NCBI RefSeq assembly: GCF_023101765.2 | Contig: NC_064213.1 | Span: forward strand, 4,278,001-4,342,000 | Reading direction: 5' to 3' | Source of the DNA: Spodoptera frugiperda | Taxonomy: Eukaryota; Arthropoda; Insecta; Lepidoptera; Noctuidae | DNA: 64,000 nucleotides | Shown here: one piece after another, positions 58,857 through 64,000 of the stretch | Numbering within the stretch: the stretch's first letter is position 1 | Layout: each line of letters starts with the position of its first letter | Position numbers and translations under genes: made by a program | The notes under the pieces: model-generated | The model's input: the letters and a program-made list of their open reading frames with translations, nothing else | Told to the model about the DNA's origin: nothing | Databases searched by the model: none

Positions 58857-58956
58857 GAGGGGAAAATCATTCAGTTACTTCTCTCGCCTTGGGCGAGGGG
58901 GAGTGTCAGACTCTTACTGACTAAAAACCACCCCGTTCCTACTCCTGCTTTTCAAG
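58857..58956 (-). repeat. dispersed repeat family A, part
   Basis: Inverted: GAGGGGAAAATCATTCAG, TCTCGCCTTGGGCGAGG, AGTGTCAGACTCTTACTGAC and CCCCGTTCCTACTCCTGCTT. The 5' portion is missing. Confidence 0.8.
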
Positions 58957-59218
58957 AAACACATACTACTAGGCACATTTTATACAATTTCAGCATAACT
59001 GTATCTAACACGTTTCCCAGTCAGAACGTGATAACGATGGCAACCCTAGATTTAGCTGAAACGTCCGCTAGTTACACTGAAAACGTTTCTTGCCACGACA
59101 GGGTTTTCCTGTCCAAGGATATATTGCAATTTTCACGTTTGCCACACTGTCTTACCTGCGAGGGTGTAGGAATAAAGTATTTTGTTTAGTTGTGTTTTCT
59201 AATAACGTTATTAGAAAA

Positions 59219-59335
59219 GGCAGTATATGGCAATAGGCTCACCACCTATTACATGGGACTTACAACATAAATTGTGGAAAGTGGGTGTACACGGTGGCAC
59301 CTCTGCCTACCCTTTCGGGGATTAAAGGCATGACG
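59219..59335 (+). repeat. family B SINE 3' part
   Basis: GGCAGTATATGGCAATAGGC, ATTACATGGGACTTACAACA and TACCCTTTCGGGGATTAAAG. The GCATTACGTGC portion is deleted. Confidence 0.7.
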
Positions 59336-59611
59336 ATATGTATATTATTAGAAAAATGTTTAGTCTAACATAGCCTCAAAGATTTTATTTTTAGGAACGT
59401 CTAAATTAGTTTCGTACTGTTATGTAACAGTACATAGGTAGGTACTTTTATTTACCAGTTGTATTATGAGTCTCATGAGACTCTGTAGTAAAAGCCTTAG
59501 GCATGTTTCTAGACTCTATCCTATTGTAAAGTTGAGTGATCCCATTACTCTAACTGAAGAATGCTTACCCTTAGTACTCACACACTGAGTTACAATTAAC
59601 CCTTCAAGGTT

Positions 59612-59900
59612 CTTTTTTATGGTATAAGCCGGTAAATGATCAGACAGAAACTCCTGTTAGATGGATGAATCACCATCGACATCTGAAGCACCAGAGGCGT
59701 TACAAGTACGTTGCCGGCCTTTTGGGGGTTACAAATTTAAGGTTGTTCAGTTTTGGAAAAGAGGGGGGGGGGTAATTGGGCCTGCGGTAACATGACTCAC
59801 ACAATGAAACACACCGTTAACGTTGTTTCACGTCAGTTTTCTGTGAGGCCGTAGTACTATCACTCCAATCAAATAGGCCCATTCGTGCCGAAGCATGGAC
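59612..59900 (-). mobile_element. family C retroposon, full length
   Basis: The inverted copy TTTTTTATGGTATAAGCCGG, GCCGGCCTTTTGGGGGTTAC, a nine-G run, GTTGTTTCACGTCAGTTTTC and CGTGCCGAAGCATGGACG. Confidence 0.75.
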
Positions 59901-60240
59901 GTATGCCGTGCATAAGTGTCTTAAATGTCTTATGGACGGCATAGGTCCATTTCATAGTACAGCAGAAGATTTACTTTCAACTACCGAAGGTTTAATTCTA
60001 TTAAATTCTCACTCCTGTTCCAATTACATTAGCGAAGTCCGAACTTTACTGTCATCGGCCAGATGTCATGTGACATTGTCCGGTAATATCGCCCAGTGCA
60101 CGCTGTAACGATCGCTCGTTAACCCCACATCGTTACGATGCACTTTTGTACCGAAGGAGTTGGTAAGCTTTTGACTTGAGAATTTGTTGAAGGTTGTGCT
60201 GTGAAGTAACATATTTTTTATATGTTTTTGGTTTATTTTG

Positions 60241-60302
60241 TTCTTGGCTGGGCAACTGGCTGCCGTGCAACGTGTCACGTGTTCAATTTCCGCAACTCTT
60301 TG
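60241..60302 (+). repeat. SINE family G head fragment
   Basis: TTGGCTGGGCAACTGGCTGC and CACGTGTTCAATTTCCGCAA match the tRNA-like head of family G. Confidence 0.45.
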
Positions 60303-60456
60303 TGTAATTTATTTATTCTAATAGGAATAACCTACCTATATACCTACTTTAAAATTTAATTTTATACAGCCGAGTAGTTAAAACTAATTTTGACCATAAG
60401 ACTTTCGACAAAGTTATATTAGCGTTTGGTAAAGTAGTCTAGCGATTCAACGGCAT

Positions 60457-60695
60457 AATTAAGTTTGGTTTTTAGTATGTATATTTTTTCGGAATAAAAA
60501 GTATAAATTATGCCAAGTTTCATCGTAATCGGACTAGTCCTTTTCGTGTGATGCGTGAACATACAGACAGACATACAAACAATTGTTTAACCATAATTTT
60601 GGATTTGGTTTGTGTCTAGTAACATTTCCCTTGCTACTATTTCTTTTTTTATGTTTTCATTGTACAGTATTTACAGTTTTATTATATGTATAGAT
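60457..60695 (+). repeat. LINE-tail-like repeat
   Basis: GTATATTTTTTCGGAATAAA, GCCAAGTTTCATCGTAATCG, CATACAGACAGACATACAAA and TTTTATTATATGTATAGAT. The same class as 44575-44745 and the end of 52155-52590. Confidence 0.65.
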
Positions 60696-61002
60696 ATAAA
60701 ATATCCCACGTCCAAAACTTACGAAGTCTAACCAAAGTCCATACTAATGTCCAGATATGACGTGCTCTGTATAACAAACTGTGTGCCTAATCTCTCACAT
60801 CTTTAACATATCATCACTTAAATTTCAGCTTTATGTTTATCGTGTTAAAATCTTTAATTACATGTAAGTATATCTAAGGTGACCCTAAGTGAAAGCATTT
60901 GTCGTGCGACGACCTTTGCTACTGCATTTATGTTGATCTTACATTGCGTCTTTGAGTAAATGGTTGCTAATACGTTATGTTAAGGCTCTATAAATTTAAG
61001 AT

Positions 61003-61290
61003 TGGGAGAGCCATGCTTCGGCACGAATGGGTCTGCTCAACCGGAGTGATACCACAGCCTCACAGAAAACCGACGTGATCCGAGTGTTCCGTTATGTGAG
61101 TGAGGTTACCGGAGGCCCAATTACCCTCCTTCCCAATCCCCGATTCCCCAAACACCCTTAAATTCCTAACCCCCAAAAGGCCAACAACGAACTTATAACG
61201 CCTCTGGTGTTTCAAGCGCACATGGGCGGCGGCGATAGCATACCATCAGGTGATCCGTCTGCTCGTTCACCGGCTTATTCTATAAAAAAA
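61003..61290 (+). mobile_element. family C retroposon, full length
   Basis: GGGAGAGCCATGCTTCGGCA, CAACCGGAGTGATACCACAG, GAGTGAGGTTACCGGAGGCC, TTAAATTCCTAACCCCCAAA and CATCAGGTGATCCGTCTGC, with end TTCTATAAAAAAA. One of the best preserved copies. Confidence 0.8.
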
Positions 61291-61890
61291 TATGTTATTA
61301 ACAGCAAAAACTTTTTAGTTGTGTGTAACGTTTTTATAACCAATCTACCATCGAGCTAAATATAAAATAGTCTAATTTGATTTAATAAATTTTGTTGACT
61401 GTAAAATTTTTAATCACTCATACATAATGTTCTCATCGCTCATTCCACCCATTAACTGATATGGCCAAATTAATTGAATCCGTGCTAATGTACCCGGGGC
61501 ATTAGTACTAAATAATTGAATACAACTTAATCCAATTAACTGGACTGCACCAATTAATAGTTAAACGAGACGAATGCAATGCTCGAATCTATGTAATGTA
61601 TGGGAGTTATGTGATAAGGGCTAATAATGTACGTGAAACAGTATTACCGAAGATATTTGAGTGAATTATGTGAGTTATCGCTGTGTATATCAATGGTAGT
61701 GGAGTTTATTACTGGTTTGATTGAATCGTTTTGAGTAGTGGGTATATGTTGTTTATTCCAAAATTGGATTAGTACGTATAGTTATATTTCTACCAGGAAA
61801 CATTTTTGTTATTTTTTTATCACCAATAAACTGTTTTTTTTTTTTCAATGTTTTCATCGTCCATTACAGTAATAATAGAGGACTATCATG

Positions 61891-62062
61891 ATTAATTATT
61901 ATGTTTTCGGCTTACTCATGTCACTATTTATGTGTCGCCAAATGCTGCTAATGAATATGAACCTCTATCATGGCTTGAAACTAGTCGAGTTGAGAGGAAC
62001 TCGTCAAACAGTTACGTGAGTAAGCCGATAACATAATAATTAATTTTGTATGTCTCACGAAA
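61891..62062. mobile_element. family E foldback element
   Basis: ATTAATTATTATGTTTTCGG...CTTACTCA at 61891-61918 pairs with TGAGTAAGCCGATAACATAA...TTAAT at 62017-62044, with one mismatch. The right end continues to TTTTGTATGTCTCACGA. The interior shares CATGGCTTGAAACTAGTCGA with the copy at 42304-42498. Confidence 0.7.
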
Positions 62063-62573
62063 ATAATAATAATACTTTCATGTTGTCTTAAATCAAGATT
62101 TATTAGAAGCTATCCCCTCATTAAACAAGACAAAAGATTGAAATCTATTACTAGATTTCGTACCTATTTACTACACAAATAACTTACTCCATATACATAT
62201 ATATTATAGCACCAAAACACAGAACTCAAAAACTCCAGTACAGAAGTACGTTAGCAAAGTTAGTTCTTATTATGACTGGCGGTGCATCTGACGTTCAAAC
62301 TAAAAAATGCAAAGGCTCTTTAGTTCAGTAAACATCGCTTTTGTGGGATAAGATGCGGTCATGCGGGAGAATCGTAGCTCTATATATGTATGTATGTTTG
62401 TAGGTATGTCTACGTGCATCGTGACTGAGTTCTTTTTTCTATGTTTTGAGGTTAGCACGTTTTATTTTGAGCTTAGTCGGTTTACTGATGTTAATATCGT
62501 GTGGGGATTTTTAATTTACAAGTGAAAATGTAAGAAGTTTTTGTTGTAGCAATTGTTCATTGGTACACTAAAA

Positions 62574-62866
62574 ACTGCCTCGTTGATCGAGTGGTCGCAA
62601 GTGCGACTGTCGGGCAATGGGTCTTGAGTTCGAATCCTGGGTTGGGCAAAGTATTAGTTATTACACGTTTTTTGTTTTTCAAAAAAATCTCAGTAGTAGC
62701 ATGGAATCTTGAATTGAGTCCAGTATATATGGCAATATGCTCACCTCCTGTTACAAGGAACTTATAACACAAATGGTGAAAAGTGAGTGTACATTATATA
62801 GCGGCATTACGTGCCGTAATGTGCACCTATGCTTACCCCTTCGGGGATAAAAGGTATGATGTTGAA
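62574..62866 (+). mobile_element. family B SINE, full length
   Basis: The tRNA-like head (GCCTCGTTGATCGAGTGGTC; GAGTTCGAATCCTGGG) is followed by AATCTCAGTAGTAGCATGG, ATATGGCAATATGCTCACC, GCATTACGTGCCGTAATGTG and CCCCTTCGGGGATAAAAGG. About 293 bp, the reference copy for the family here. Confidence 0.8.
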
Positions 62867-63222
62867 TTGTTCATACTTCAAATAAACAAAAAATCATGTA
62901 GTGTATCACTTAACGATATATATAATGTTATTTATTTTTTTATTAATTATTAATTTATTTCAGGCTTCACCTGCCCATATCAAATACTATCAACTAATAC
63001 ATTAACATTATTAATACTATTCAGGCATTACAAACTATATTACAATTAGTTGTGCTTAATAACTAGCTAAATAAATGTAACTTATACGATATAGTAGAGA
63101 AACTTAGCTTCTTTGGATCAACCACAAGCTCTTTCAAAACAAAATTGCACAATGCAGACCCCAAAATACGATCCCCTAAAATTATAACTTGAAACTTTTC
63201 GAAACCACTAACGTTAACCTCA
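62867..63222. other. no gene seen
   Basis: AT-rich non-coding sequence. Confidence 0.4.
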
Positions 63223-63533
63223 ACGTTAATTCTAAAAATATACGAACTCTGAGGCCTTTGTACAAGTTTGTTTTACGTTAAACGAAAATGAAACGAGAAC
63301 GCGTTCGGCGCTCTCATTGGTTGGTTCATTCGAGCCGAGCAATCAGAGCGCCGAACGCGTTAATTCTAAAAACATACGAACTCTGAGGCTTTAGTACGAG
63401 TTTGATTTACTTTCAACGAGATCGAAACGAGAACGCGTTCGGTACTTTCATTGGTTGGTTCATTAGAGCCGACCGATCAGAGCGCCGAACGCGCTCTCGT
63501 TTCGTTTTCGTTTAACGTAAAGCAAACTCGTAC
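63223..63533. mobile_element. palindromic MITE F in a partial tandem duplication
   Basis: CGTTAATTCTAAAAA-ATACGA begins at 63223 and again at 63358, so about 135 bp (flank plus most of a MITE) is repeated. The second copy is a complete foldback (GTACGAGTTTG at 63392 onward, CAAACTCGTAC before 63533) with GCGTTCGG and CCGAACGCG arms. Confidence 0.7.
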
Positions 63534-64000
63534 TGAGCGTACTGTTCTTGTGATATAATCGCGGTTAAGACCTTTAGACTTTGTGTACCCACGATAATTA
63601 GTGCAAAGTTTATATTCTTAAAGTTCTTCGAACTCATAATCCTGCCACAAACTTTGGTCCCCATTCATTGACGCTCATTTGGCTTTGTTCGTGGTATAAG
63701 TAAGTTATTTTGGTTTCTTTACATCTAAATTATTACTATACATTTTGTTTTAATTGATATTACTACTAAAGTTTGCTACTAAAGTGTGGATGAAATATTT
63801 GCTAAAATAAAAACACCACATTTGAAACAAATACACTTTCTCAGACAAAAAAAAATGTTAAATTATTACCTACTAATGTAAAAATTCAACAAATAGTCCG
63901 GTGAAATAAGACCAAAAGATCAGTAAACCCACGACAAATGGTACAAATACCAATTTTCAGCTAGGTGTGAATTTGTCGTGGGTCAAATGTCTAATTTGAC
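63534..64000. other. no gene seen; small inverted repeats at the end
   Basis: CCCACGACAAAT at 63928-63939 is mirrored exactly at 63971-63982. GTCAAAT/ATTTGAC closes the window. The feature may continue beyond it. Confidence 0.4.

Overview
The window looks like genomic DNA from a moth (Lepidoptera, probably a noctuoid; this is inference). It is AT-rich and packed with short dispersed repeats: tRNA-headed SINEs, A-tailed retroposons, palindromic MITEs and LINE tails. The one clear gene encodes an animal Golgi glycosyltransferase.

The gene occupies about 5.4-13.7 kb on the + strand. It encodes a polypeptide N-acetylgalactosaminyltransferase (GT27 family), and I judge it the counterpart of Drosophila pgant9. 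I reconstructed nine coding exon positions, and all junctions agree in reading frame. The order is a type II membrane anchor (exon 1), a stem (exon 2), the catalytic domain with DSH and WGGEN motifs (exons 3-6), and a three-repeat ricin-type lectin domain (exons 7-9). Exon position 7 has three tandem candidate exons of 108, 120 and 105 nt. Each starts and ends in phase 0, each encodes a lectin alpha repeat, and each ends in GNQ so that the QxW motif is completed by exon 8. Their K/R minus D/E charges are +5, +1 and -3. This looks like a three-way splice cassette that would swap the lectin surface on a constant catalytic domain, giving products of 614, 618 or 613 residues.

Upstream (1-5.4 kb) I see only candidate non-coding 5' exons: a GC-rich patch at 2.07-2.16 kb, a 44-nt exon-like segment at 3.80-3.84 kb, and an acceptor at 5.0 kb. 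Downstream a long 3' UTR may run to a signal near 16.97 kb.

From 17 to 64 kb I recognise no protein-coding gene. The stretch holds at least nine dispersed repeat families (A-I here), with about eleven copies of A, eight of B and fourteen of C. It also holds a 3-kb long-terminal-inverted-repeat element with a Tc1-like transposase relic (37.5-40.7 kb), a GC-rich MITE with a TTA target duplication (53.4 kb), a 400-bp near-perfect foldback (56.8 kb), twin perfect hairpins (37.3 kb), and a GC-rich promoter-like island at 32.7-32.9 kb that could start another gene. Family names A-I are local labels. No database was searched.
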